Part shown: piece after piece, positions 45,596 to 55,790 of the stretch
Layout: every line of letters begins with the position of its first letter
Position numbering within the stretch: the first letter of the stretch is position 1
Assembly: GCA_034440635.1 (NCBI GenBank)
Contig: JAOTON010001681.1
Location: 1,404,001-1,468,000, forward strand
Direction of reading: 5' to 3'
Length of the DNA stretch: 64,000 nucleotides
Origin: Lepas anatifera
Lineage: Eukaryota > Arthropoda > Thecostraca > Lepadidae
Notes under the pieces: generated by a model
Databases searched by the model: none
What the model saw: the letters and a program-made list of their open reading frames with translations, nothing else
What the model was told of the DNA's origin: nothing
Program-made: the position numbers and the translations under genes

Positions 45596-47083
45596 CAGAG
45601 CTGGGACTGCCGAATGGAATTCGGTACTTCGGTATTTCGGTACTACCGGCGGTAGATTTTAGCTACCGCTACCGAATTTTCGGTACGAGCCTCTAGCGGT
45701 ACCAATACCGCTACCGAATGGATCTACCGAATGACTTTTCGGTAGATTTGAATATCTCGCGCTTCATTCAATCGGGCCGTGGATTTCCTATTCGTTCCCA
45801 TGGTCGCGGTTGTTTGAAGATGACAGCGCGAGCTACACAGGCAACGTGTACTGCTAACTTTTTTCTAGCTGCATAGCTATATAAAATTGTTTCCGAAGAT
45901 ATTGCATTAGTTTTTACGATTAAAAGGTATTTATAGGCATTGAAACATTAAAGAAAATGGTTGCAAAAGGCTCTTAACACGCGCATTGACGGGGGAGGCG
46001 GGTACCCGCCCCCCTCGGGTTTTTCAAAGATAGCAGAAAAACGGCGGCGCGTACGCGCCGCCGTACTTGGTATACCTTTTTCCTCATCATTTTTACAACC
46101 TCTGTGAAAATTTTAAGGTTAGGTCGTGTCAGGTCAGGTCACCAGTGCAGGTCAAGTGACCCGACCTCAAAAAAAGTTTAAGATAGCATAAGTCGGAGCA
46201 GGGTGAACTTATTCGATTGGAACTCATATCACATAATGGACCCAACGAGTTCTCTAAAATATGTTCTGGTATTTTTTATATCGATGACCTAAGGTCAGGT
46301 ACGAGGCATGACCTCTCCATTGGAAATACATGGGAAAAATGGTTTTTACGGAATAACGCAGTAACGGGTGGTGATAGAGCATTTATTTTAGCTGCATTAG
46401 ACTCGCCTGGGCTTTGCGATTCTAATGATGTGCTTTTTTTATATAATTTGACCCTGACCTGACCTCAGGTCAGGTCAAATCCTTGATTTGACCTAGTAAG
46501 GTCAAATTATATATCATTCGATTCCGCTTGCTGAGAGGATTCATATAGTTCAAGTCGTTTTGCTCTATCTTTACTTGTTCAGATGTAATGGCCGAAAAAC
46601 TGAATTTACATGTTATCCCTACGACGGCATGTTTTGACCTCTCGTGACCTTAAATGTGACCTGACAAAAAAATTTTCAAATGTTTTCCATGGAGAAGTGG
46701 ATGGGCAGCCCAACGCCGTTTACCGTTTTTTGCTACCTACCGTGGTTCTCGAGATCTTAGGGGGGGGCGTTTACCCGCCCCCCGTCAATGCGAAGGTGGC
46801 TCAGACCCCCGTCAATGCGCGTGTTAAATAATCAAATAAATGCTTTATGGGCTCTAAAATGTAGTAAAGGCTTAAATATGTATTTTATGGGCAATACGAT
46901 TTATTAAAAGGCTTTTAATAGTTTTTATAAAGGTTTTTTTAACCTACAGAACCGAAATACCCAATACCGAATCATTCGGTAGATTTTTTGGAAATCTACC
47001 GAAATACCGAACCGAATGATCCGTTCTCATATACCGAATATCGATACCGGCGGTAGAAAAAAATCTACCGAATTCCAGCTTTG
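45596..47083. mobile_element. non-autonomous hAT element with perfect 8-bp duplication
   Basis: Termini CAGAGCTGG and CCAGCTTTG are flanked on both sides by TTGAATTT (45588-45595; 47084-47091). The subterminal regions on each side are dense in TTCGGTA/TACCGAA motifs (for example CGGTACTTCGGTATTTCGGT), likely transposase binding sites. There is no transposase. A family B element occupies its middle; without it the element is about 640 bp. Confidence 0.9.
45978..46823 (+). mobile_element. TTAA family B element, reference-quality copy (846 bp)
   Basis: Perfect 18-bp terminal repeat CACGCGCATTGACGGGGG with TTAA on both sides (45974-45977; 46824-46827). Subterminal features are GGCGGGTACCCGCC, and a 22-bp palindrome (CGGCGGCGCGT plus complement) at 46042-46063. 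About 15 AGGTCA/TGACCT hexamers are visible, including a 23-bp mirror palindrome at 46455-46477 (arms AGGTCAGGTCA) and ATTTGACCT-AGTA-AGGTCAAAT at 46486-46507. It is non-coding. The right end repeats CAATGCG...CCCCCGTCAATGCG. Confidence 0.92.
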
Positions 47084-47133
47084 TTGAATTTACCTAAGGA
47101 ACGCCCACTGAACATAAAGGGAGCCCACTGCTT

Positions 47134-47387
47134 CATAGGCGGATCCAGAATTGCCAATCGGGGGCGCCATCCGGTCCGGGGGAGGGGGCGCCACTTTTGA
47201 ACGGTAAAGCCTGTCATGTCGGCGCAAAATCCTATCGGTAGGCGCCGATTTTCGCATCCTGGGGGGGATAGGAAGCGACATTTCAGGGGGCGCCATCGAC
47301 CTCTCAGGGGGGTGATGTGACCATTTCAGGGGGCGCCGAAGGTCGATCGGGGGCACGGGCCCCCTTGTCCCCCTGGATCCGCCTATG
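47134..47387. mobile_element. G-rich MITE (CATAGGCGGATCCAG type, 254 bp)
   Basis: Perfect 15-bp terminal inverted repeat CATAGGCGGATCCAG / CTGGATCCGCCTATG. The interior has repeated GGGGGCGCC blocks. Flanks CACTGCTT and CCCTGCGG agree at only 5 of 8, so the duplication is uncertain. It is related to 38750-39016. Confidence 0.75.
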
Positions 47388-47474
47388 CCCTGCGGAGGGC
47401 CTTTTGCCATGCTCAACACCAGGCTAATGGTACGCGGTCGCCCATCACCTACCATTCCCTTAGATCCGCCCCTG

Positions 47475-48012
47475 GAACATGACATATTTAATCCTGGATC
47501 CGCCTCGGCACTAGGCAAAAACATCCCTTAGAGCTAAAAGCATGAAGGGCGCAAAGTTGCATGAATTTCAAGCGAATACATTGTGTTTTGCACATTCGGA
47601 CACTATGAAAAGTTTGGCCGCTTCTAGGATTCAAACCCACGCCTGAAAATGAAACCAAAACATGGGACCGGTTTTCGCCGTCTAGCTCGCTGGTTAATTA
47701 ACCATTAATGTGCTCGTTACCCCAAATAAAATAAAAATGTTCTGGTGTCCATTTGAATTGTTTTTCGTGAATCTGCGCGTGGTTTAAGATACTCTCCCGA
47801 GGCTCTAGATTGCAAGCTTTTAACATGTGTTTCCTATGGACTAGTCGAAAATGTCAGCCGTTTAGTAGGAAAAACTTTGAGCCCCCCTGACATAAGCCAC
47901 CCGCATGCTCTGGCTGGTCCGATTCAGCCGCAGCCATGCTCATTCAGGTGCTCAGTCTGCCACACGCTCAGGTCCTTCCCCTGACACAGATGTCACGCGC
48001 TCCCGGACTGAC
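47475..48012. other. no gene recognised
   Basis: Includes a further stray GGATCCGCCTCGGCAC phrase near 47497. No coding frame is supported. Confidence 0.35.
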
Positions 48013-48107
48013 CTCGTCTCCGACGGAGTTCTTCCTCACGATGACCACCGCCTCGTCCTTGGGCGCTTCCCAGGCACCCAGCTTTACCGTGCCGTGCATC
48101 CTCTCAC
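48013..48107 (-). CDS. candidate 95-nt internal exon, product unknown
   Basis: The minus strand shows a good acceptor (GTTTGTTTCACAG before 48107) and a donor GACGAG|GTCAGT at 48013/48012. The frame starts in phase 1, ends on a full codon, and encodes ERMHGTVKLGAWEAPKDEAV-VIVRKNSVGDE, a natural-looking peptide. The family is unrecognised. The acceptor junction CAG|GTGAGA also reads as a donor, so the region could instead be the edge of an upstream exon. It sits in a moderately GC-rich island outside identified transposons. Confidence 0.35.
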
Positions 48108-49660
48108 CTGTGAAACAAACTCGTCGACAACACCAATTCCAGCACAACATCCGATGTAGCCATACACAAACTATGTATAACATATGTGTCTACGCTTGTA
48201 AATGTAGTGGTCTTTGTTTCCAACATATCACAAAGCCAGAAAAAGAAGTCCACAGGTACACTGAAACAAAAAACTATATTGATTTTTTTGTAATATTCGA
48301 AGACCTCGAGGCTATTTAATCTTGCTCACCTCTTCCACACAACTGATTTAAACCAGCTGAGCGTTCAACAGCTATGCACTCAACTACTTCAAAACAAGCT
48401 CTTGTTTTGAAGCAGTCGAGTCAATAATCTGTTTGTTGTTTCATTGTAAAATTGTTCTTACTTTAAGCGGACAACTACTCGAGCGCACGTATAAAACAAT
48501 CATGTTTCCAAATGTATTACAAATATGGAAAACGGATACTAAGGTTGTCATATTACATATCCAATATACCCATATTATCATCAGGGGATTACAAACATGA
48601 CATAACAGTGTGGGTATGTACATTTTTTGTATCCACGACACAATGTTGAAACTTATTTTGGTAGTTTGTTGAATTGAGTCTGGCATCAGACCATGCTTTT
48701 TGGGAGTCGGATGCCTGCTGCCCATGTCTTAAAATAAATCCAACATTTATTCTGCAAAAGTTGTTAGTAAATATATGGTATCATATAGTTTCATCGATGT
48801 GAAGGAAACGAAAGTAGATTGAAACGCTGTAATCATTCCACAGGAGATGATTTTTGGGTCTCGACAATGATGAAGCCCGGTATCAACCCGCTACGGGCTC
48901 ATATAAGGTGTCCAGGCCCTGTGTAAACCCGTGGGCCTGGGTCGGGCCTTTGCCCCGGGCCCAGAGAGCCCCAGCTGTGTTACCTGCCCTTACCGATTTC
49001 CTAGGGAAACCCCTGCCAAAATGAAGGCCAAGGCCAGCACTGTTAGCGCTGCGTGTGTTAAGTGCGAGGGGCAGCAGCGCCGGTGAGGTGCTGGCGCGCA
49101 TCCCGATGTCTCGCGCTGTTTTTGGCGCTTCAGTCACCTCTTGCCTCCGTTTTGTGGCGGCGACAACAGGGCTGGCCTCTAACACATCATCATTTGTCGG
49201 TCACGAGGACCTCGCCGTTCCAGCCCACTTGTGCGCTTCTTTTCTGGCGGCCTTCCAGCACGCGGTCCATATAAAGTGTGTTTGATAAGGGCAGAGCCGG
49301 CGGGGCTGGGACGGCGGCGGCGGTCGGCAGGCCTGCCGGCGGCCCCGCTGAATGAAACCATTACCGCTAATCTGGCAGTCAATATTCAATGCCGCCGGCG
49401 GGCTTGCAGGGAACTCCGAACTCGACTTCCAGCAGGGTGCCGGTCTTTTTTCGTTGAGAGATAACAACAGAATTGAGAAGGCATCCAACTTACTTAGCTT
49501 AGTTTTACCCTCGCTGTGATGTGCACTCCGGCATAGGCGCAAATTTGCTCGAACATTGCGGGATATTCCTCCGATATCTACAAAGGCTATCCGATATCTA
49601 CAATGCTACATTTTCTCGTGATAAGTTTTATATATTTCTTCAGTACTAAGGGCGAGCGCC
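48108..49660. other. no gene recognised; GC-rich patch 48890-49480
   Basis: The AT-rich first part is featureless. The GC-rich patch is open on both strands (frames of 67-113 codons) with no recognised domain. It could be a CpG island. Confidence 0.3.
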
Positions 49661-49984
49661 GCCCTCAGTGCTGAAGGGAAAAGGGCGCCAAGGAGGATAC
49701 CCTGGTGCTGGGCGGTACCCGCACCGCCATCAGGAGGCAGGCGAGGGTCTGGACAACCCGGCCGAGCGTCCCCCACCCACTAACCTGGCTCGGCCACGAC
49801 CATCCAACAAGATGGCGAAGGGTCACGGTGTCCCACCTCCGAGTGGCCAAGTCCCCACTAACACGCGCCACCCTCCACGGCGTTGGGAGACTCGGACCCG
49901 CTCTGTAAGGAGTGCGGGGGGGGGGGGACAGCGCCTGACGCCTCCTTCTTTCAAGTGCCCGGCCTATGCACTGCTGGGCAGCGT
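49661..49984. other. GC-rich lead-in to minisatellite
   Basis: High-GC sequence with a run of nine or more G near 49917. Frames from 49668 and 49883 run on into the repeat and are not credible genes. Confidence 0.35.
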
Positions 49985-50335
49985 GTCTGGGCGGGCCCGG
50001 TCAACAGCGCACAGGTGCCTCTGGGCAGGCCCGGTCAACAGCGCACAGGTGCCTCTGGGCGGGCCCGGTCAACAGCGCACAGGTGCCTCTGGGCGGGCCC
50101 GGTCAACAGCGCACAGGTGCCTCTGGGCGGGCCCGGTCAACAGCGCGCAGGTGCCTCTGGGCGGGCCCGGTCAACAGCACACAGGTGGCCTGGGCAGGCC
50201 CGGTCAACATCGCACAGGTGGCTCTGGGCAGGCCCGGTCAACAGCGCACAGGTGCCTCTGGGCAGGCCCGGTCAACAGCGCACAGGTGCCTCTGGGCAGG
50301 CCCGGTCAACAGCGCGCAGGTGGCTCTGGGCGGCG
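49985..50335 (+). repeat. 34-bp minisatellite, about 10 copies
   Basis: Units GGGCGGGCCCGGTCAACAGC-GCACAGGTGCCTCT. Variants are GGGCAGGCCC, GCGCAGG and a shorter GTGGCCTGGGC unit. The 34-bp period rotates the frame every unit, so the 185-255 codon frames over it are meaningless. Confidence 0.95.
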
Positions 50336-50729
50336 ACGCTCTCAGAGGAATCGAGGGCTTGCTCCGATCGGTGGGCCGGCCCGACCCACCCGTCGACGCT
50401 GTCCCGGCTGGGCTCCCCGCGGCCGCTCTCAGTGACGTGAGGAGAAAAAGAAGAAGATGTATGATACCGATTCCAGCAGAAAGCAGACACAATGTTACAC
50501 AGGTACATACATTCAGGTCAGCACGGCACCGTCCGTGTTCCCCGGGAAAATCGAAGTCACTTGTGTACGCAAGATCAAATACGTTAGAAAACTATTCACT
50601 CGCGTCTATCCTGAGTATTGTTTTTGCTCGCATGAAACGGGGGATTGTCGTTTTTAGACAATCTCGTGCTGTTGTGCTATTTTCTTGCAATCTCGTGCTA
50701 ATGCTAAGGCCGTCCCTGTGCTTTTAGGG
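50336..50729. other. no gene recognised
   Basis: Unremarkable sequence between the minisatellite and a family B remnant. Confidence 0.35.
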
Positions 50730-50907
50730 ACATTAAACTTAAATGTGACCTGACAAATGGTTGGAATATTTTCGATACAGAGGTGAATGGGCTACCCAAC
50801 GCCGTTTACCGTATTTCGCTATATAGCGTGGTTCTCAAGATCTTAGGGGTACCCACCCCCCACCCCCGTCAAAGCGAAGGTGGCTCAGACCCCCGTGAAT
50901 GCACGTA
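50730..50907 (+). mobile_element. right end only of a TTAA family B element
   Basis: Begins inside the family at AAATGTGACCTGACAAATGG and runs through CAACGCCGTTTACCG and CGTCAAAGCGAAGGTGGC to CCCCCGTGAATGCACGTA. The outer TTAA (50908-50911) is at once the left target site of the family A element that follows. The left 650 bp are missing. Confidence 0.8.
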
Positions 50908-50911
50908 TTAA

Positions 50912-51904
50912 CCCGCGCCCCGGCGGGCCTCCGAGCCACCTTTGCTCTGGTGGGGGGGGCGGATATTTGAACACCCTCCTCGACCTCGGCCCCAATGCGG
51001 GATAGCGAAAAAACGCGAACACTGGTGGATAGCTCATATAAATTCATGAAGAAACCACATCGGTAACTTTTTGGCTCAGGTCAATATTGAGGTCATGACA
51101 GGTCAAAGGTGGCATTTGGAGTCGAGTTTTTGGACTCTAGCATCTGACAGACTTGAGTTAGAATTATATTTTAGGCACCACTCGCTTCCTCTCGTCACGC
51201 CGAATCGAATGATATATGGTATGACCATACTAGGTCAAGACACCAAAATGGCTTCATCTCAGGTCAGGACAAGGTCACTTTTTAACCTACCGTAGTCAAT
51301 ATGCATATCAATCGACCCAGAATAGCAATCAAAACGCTATGATATCAAAATAAAGATGTATCATTACTTCATGCAAAGGTATTGACCTAAGTCTGAAAAC
51401 TGCTTAAATAGCCCCAGATGACCTCTCAGAAGTCACGGGTAAAAAATTACAACATAAACCTGGGAAGGAGCCCAGGAGACTACGATTTAGAGAATAAGAA
51501 GGCATTCTAGGCCATATCTACACAAATACAGCCCAATTTCTGTTTTTCCTATGTATTTCCAATGGAGAGGTCATGGTCCATATCTGACCTTAGGTCATAG
51601 ATTTGAAAAATACCGTAATATATGTTGCAGCACTCGGCGGGCCCATTATGAGGTATAAGTGTCAATCCGATAGATTCACTTATTCTTTTTACTTATGTCA
51701 CCTTAAACATTTTTGGAGGTGAGGTCACTTGGTCTGCACTGGTGACCTGACCTGAGATAACTCAAGCTCAACATTTTGGGGAAAGTTGCAGAATTGACCA
51801 AGGATAAGGTGTGCCAAGTACGGCGGCGGCGCTTCCCGCCGCAGTTTTTCGTACCGCCGGAAAAACCCGAAGGGGTGTTCAAACACCCCCGACCGGGGCG
51901 AGGG
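50912..51904 (-). mobile_element. TTAA family A element (993 bp, intact ends)
   Basis: TTAA on both sides (50908-50911; 51905-51908). Left terminus CCCGCGCCCCGGCGGGCC; right terminus read inward CCCTCGCCCCGGTCGGGG. A GGTGTTCAAACACCCCC hairpin lies near the right end. Internal order and GGTCA motifs are as in 9360-10341 but inverted. It is non-coding. Confidence 0.9.
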
Positions 51905-51908
51905 TTAA

Positions 51909-52289
51909 TTATATCCACCGGTCCGGTGGCACAGCCCGAAGGCGCGCCACCGAACAATCGCACCCCGATTTTCGTATGCAAAAATGTCTCCAAGTCAGCG
52001 GCACAAAAATAATAAGAAAAGAAATGCGGACCCAGGGAACTAATATTCTGGGGTCTGGGGAACTGGGGTCGACTGTGTTCAATGGAAGCGTAACAATATT
52101 TAACCCGTAAGATCGTGCATACTATTCACTTTGCTAGTATCGTACGTGCTAATTTTAAAAAACACATTTCACGTGTGAAAGCTTGCAACTCTTTCTAGTC
52201 AGTTACCGTTTCACTCCACTTTGTATGAGTTTGAAGGTCTTGCACTGGGCAGTGCCCGACAAAACAGCATTGGCCAATGCCTTTCTGTG
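51909..52289. other. no gene recognised
   Basis: Short unannotated stretch; frames here merely extend out of the element's end. Confidence 0.35.
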
Positions 52290-52390
52290 GTTGAACCAAC
52301 CCGGTCAATGCCCTGTGGTTTAACCATCCCGGTCAATGCCCTGTGATTTAACCACTCCGGTCAATGCCCTTTCTGTGGTGTGTTCCAAGC
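52290..52390 (+). repeat. three ~31-bp tandem copies
   Basis: CCGGTCAATGCCCTGTGGTT-TAACCA repeated three times with small changes. Confidence 0.75.
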
Positions 52391-52464
52391 GTAGAAGCTT
52401 GAAATTCATGATCGTACCTATTTCACTGGCATTATATAAGTGTGAAGGTCTGGCGCCGGGCCCG

Positions 52465-52535
52465 ACCGCAGAAGGGCAGAGGCCCGCAGAAGGGTAGTGG
52501 CCCGCAGAAGGGCAGAGGCCCGCAGAAGGGCAGAG
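52465..52535 (+). repeat. 18-bp tandem repeat, four copies
   Basis: CCCGCAGAAGGGCAGAGG in four near-identical copies. The basic open frames across it are compositional. Confidence 0.85.
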
Positions 52536-52753
52536 GTCGGCGCTGCTGCGACGTTATCACCGCTCTGTATGCTTTGCACGTGTTCCGGTTTTACGGCGCC
52601 TCTACCTCCCTGTACCTGTATCCTGGTCCTACCTGTAACTGTACCTGTGTCTAGTTTCCTGGACAGGTGCGATTTCGAATTGTGCCGTTAAAGCCCGTGC
52701 TGCCTCATGGTGCGTCGTTTGCGGCATTAGCGTGAGAAGCGCCACACGGGGCG

Positions 52754-52808
52754 CGGTGGGAGCCTCTCCCTACGGAGAACGGTGGGAGCCTCTCCCTACG
52801 GAGAACGG
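52754..52808 (+). repeat. 26-bp tandem duplication
   Basis: GGTGGGAGCCTCTCCCTACG-GAGAAC occurs twice in succession. Confidence 0.85.
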
Positions 52809-52919
52809 TGTTGTCTTAAAAAAGCGTCCTAGCGAGAAACTGGTTATACTTCAGATATGCAGAGCTAGCATGTGACAGTAAACAGTCCATCAACCTTCCC
52901 TACTCAGAGAGGGTTTCGG

Positions 52920-53310
52920 TGATTGTCCTGACATTTCTATCAAATAATGAGGTCACCAAATAAGGTTATTTATGGTAACATAGTTTTTTATGAGCACCAT
53001 GACCTCCCCACTCCGATAGACGGAGAAAAGATTTGGAAGAACCGAAGATCGGGTAGAAGAAGAAAAGAGAAAATACTCCAAACCTCAGGCACCCAATGTT
53101 CTTAAGAAACTTCCGAGAAGAGTGATCACCCTGATCATGTGGAAATCACCGAAAAATTAGCATATGACCCCTGAGGGTCAGTCTTGGGCCATTTAAGCAG
53201 GCTTCCATGCTTTAGTTGATAATTTCATACATTTGGAAAGGACTCTATAAACGTTGCGATGTGTCACTTGCTACTTTTCGTCAATCGATATGCATTATAA
53301 GCGTGCCAAA
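52920..53310 (+). mobile_element. strongly decayed TTAA family A fragment
   Basis: Shares ordering with family A interiors: ATGACCTCCCCACTCCGATAG, a TTTAAGCAGGCTTCCATGC segment, GTTGCGATGTG and TCAATCGATATGCATTATAA. No ends survive. Confidence 0.4.
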
Positions 53311-53429
53311 TAACGAAGTGGGTGGAAATCACCATCGCAACATCTGCCCCCCCCCAACTTGAAAGTTTCAACGTCCATGGTCTATGTATTACATGAATAT
53401 CAATTCGAATCTTGAATTAGTTCTTGAGT

Positions 53430-53625
53430 TTAATGTCACTAGGAGCATCGCTCAGGTAAAGAGCACAGCACCATACGACCTTGGCAACTACAACGTCAAC
53501 TAGAACACTGTTGGTAGGGATTTCGGGAAGCACGCAACGCCTTATTCAGGGGACCCACCGGGACTTGAACCCCGGGGCACTTCCCTCACGGGCGGGCGCT
53601 CAGAGCCAATGATTCTGAGGGAGTG
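53430..53625 (-). mobile_element. tRNA-derived SINE, copy 2
   Basis: The minus strand has GAGCGCCCGCCCGTGAGGGA and the B-box-like GGGGTTCAAGTCCCGG, then CTGAATAAGG and TTCCCGAAATCCCTACCAAC as in copy 1 at 5265. The D loop appears shortened, so it is not a functional tRNA. Confidence 0.5.
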
Positions 53626-54269
53626 ACTCGGAAATCTGTTTCAATCCGTCTGCATGGCTTATGACTTCCATACCATTTTAAAATGTCCATAAAAGTACAT
53701 GGATAAACCCCGTATACCCTCCAGGCAGTGTATTTTCTCAAATTCCCCAATTTTTACCGGGGACCTAATCAGAAACAGGGCACAGCAAAGGCTTGAACTG
53801 GTACAATTCAACAATCGAAAATATACTCAATTTCTCTTTATTGGACACCTTCGTTTCCCGTTCTGCAAAAAAAAGGTTAAGAGGCCACCACTGCCTTCGG
53901 GAAGGGACGCAATACTATTTTACCAACGAGCAGCATATATTCAGTTACTCAGGGCTAAAACAGCATTAGTTCCCCATATATGAAAATCCGCATGGCTGGG
54001 GACCAGTGGGAGAGGCAGGGGTTCAAAAAATCCCCTTTGTACGAAAAAAGTCTCCAGGTTGTGCTCTACCTGAATTACCATGTTCCTGGTAACACGACCC
54101 AATGTAACACGCTAATTCGCCTACCTATGCTGCTCTTCGCTGGACCGAGAATCACTCGTCCAGAGCCTTTTGGTGCACCTGGCGAAAGTTGCTCTCACCT
54201 TACAATATACCGTCCTGTATAAATACATGCATTCTTTACCAAGCAATGGCAAAACAAAAGCCGTCCAAC
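53626..54269. other. no gene recognised
   Basis: Frames at 53699-53983 and 53980-54222 are unrecognised. Confidence 0.3.
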
Positions 54270-54416
54270 CAGTGGCGGATCCAAGACTTCATTAGGGGAG
54301 GGGGGCTCGAGCCTCCCCACCATTGCCTTGGATCAGCCTCCGCCTATGCATTAACTACAAGCACTCAGACAAGACAGGTCTTGAGCCCCTTACTCTCCCC
54401 CTTGTATCCGCCACTG
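54270..54416. mobile_element. hAT-type MITE (147 bp) with 8-bp duplication
   Basis: Termini CAGTGGCGGATCCAAG and CTTGTATCCGCCACTG. The octamer CGTCCAAC is present perfectly on both sides (54262-54269; 54417-54424). The GAGGGGGGCTCGAGCCTCCCC palindrome-rich interior is typical of such MITEs. Confidence 0.9.
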
Positions 54417-54424
54417 CGTCCAAC

Positions 54425-55718
54425 ATAAATCTATGTCATCCACTGGTTTCGGCACAAGTCTGCCTGTCTCCATCTTTAAAAGAAAATGGCATTAAGTTAT
54501 AAGACTTACGAATTAAGTAACAGATTGCATTACGGTTCCATTGCAGTCTGTGCCTGGTGTGACGGCCGCCCCACTTCAGCCCTGAGGCCTCCCGCAGGCT
54601 GGAGTCTCAGGTCGACCCTGCAGATCGGCTGTTCGACCCTCACCTGTTCAGCAATGCTGACCGACATTTCGGACGCAGACAATTGCCTGCAGTGGCTGCA
54701 GTGGCTGCAGTGGCAACTGCAGCGGTGGCTGGTTCTCCAAAGGAGTTGTGGGGACACTGCACGCACCACCCCACTATCAACTTACCGTCCAGCGTCGCCT
54801 TCATCAAACCACTCCGTACATTAACCTGCTGATCTATTCTCCCTCAAAGCAGGCATGGAATTCCTTTCATTGCCATAGTTTTGACATTGATAGGCGTTTC
54901 GCCAAGGTTCTAAATCTGAAACTGACAGCGGCTGTTCCTGTCCACCTACTGCAAGCTGCTGCCGGTTTGGACGGGATGTCGAACTCTCAACGAAACTTTG
55001 AGCATTCCGATAGAGTTAAATGTGAGCGGATCCCATGGCCCCAGGAGAGAGCTAGGTGTTGTGGGTAGATCTAACCACCCCAGGATAGAGTCAAATATTG
55101 TCTGTGGATCCGATGACTACAGGATACAATCAAGTCCCGTGGGTTGATCCAACAACGACCCTAGGATAGAGCTGAATGTCATGTACGGATCCAAGCACAC
55201 CAGGTTAAGCTAGAGGTCGTCGGTGGAGTGGATCCCACGACTCCAGAACCGAGACAAACTGGCAGACACGCTCGCTTTGCTGAGCCCCACTTCCGTCCTA
55301 AATCCGCGTGTTTCGCGGAGCTTTCCCCTCCTTTCTGCAACAAGGTAAAACTCACTAAATCATTCACCTGAAGCCAATTTCATAAACTTCGTAGTAAATA
55401 GTATGAACTATTTACCACAACACTTCGAATGAACTAATAACTATTAGCCTCAGTTCCATAAATCAAAGGCGAGCTACGCAGTTAATTCGAAAGCTAGGTT
55501 GTTGATTTCGCTAATCGTAGTAAATAAAGCTTGCGTCAGCTGACTGAAGCACAAGAGTATTTTCAATTCTGTAAAACTATGAAATAATAGCTTTAAGATG
55601 TTCCCTGGCCTCTCCCCTCGAATCCGGAAATGTAAAAAACACTGAAGATTATATATTCGGGCACATCCCTTCATCAGAATCGTGGAGTAAATATCAATAA
55701 TTCTCAGTCCTAGTATAG
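54425..55718. other. no gene recognised
   Basis: Contains three copies of GCAGTGGCT (54690-54715) and open frames 54486-54824 and 54748-55068 without recognisable domains. The stretch 55510-55690 is a copy of the repeat at 41481-41700. Confidence 0.35.
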
Positions 55719-55748
55719 CCAGACCTCGAATTCGAATTCGAGGTCTGG
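55719..55748. repeat. perfect 30-bp palindrome
   Basis: CCAGACCTCGAATTC immediately followed by its exact complement, with no spacer. TATATTA-rich sequence and the satellite follow. Confidence 0.9.
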
Positions 55749-55790
55749 TAAAATAAGTTATTATATATTATATATTATATATATTATATC

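Larger units (their letters stand above)
45370..47474. mobile_element. probable outer hAT-type element enclosing three others
   Basis: The left end CAGGGGCAGATCCAG pairs with the right end AGATCCGCCCCTG. The flanking octamers GACCATGG and GAACATGA agree at 6 of 8. The interval holds the hAT element 45596-47083 (with its family B insert) and the MITE 47134-47387. Without the inserts only about 360 bp remain, so it would be a MITE that became a landing site. The imperfect duplication leaves room for two unrelated ends. Confidence 0.45.

Noticed and set aside
49668..50727. Frames of 185-255 codons resembling a proline/glycine-rich protein
   Set aside because: They run through a 34-bp minisatellite that changes frame every unit; the peptide repeats are compositional.
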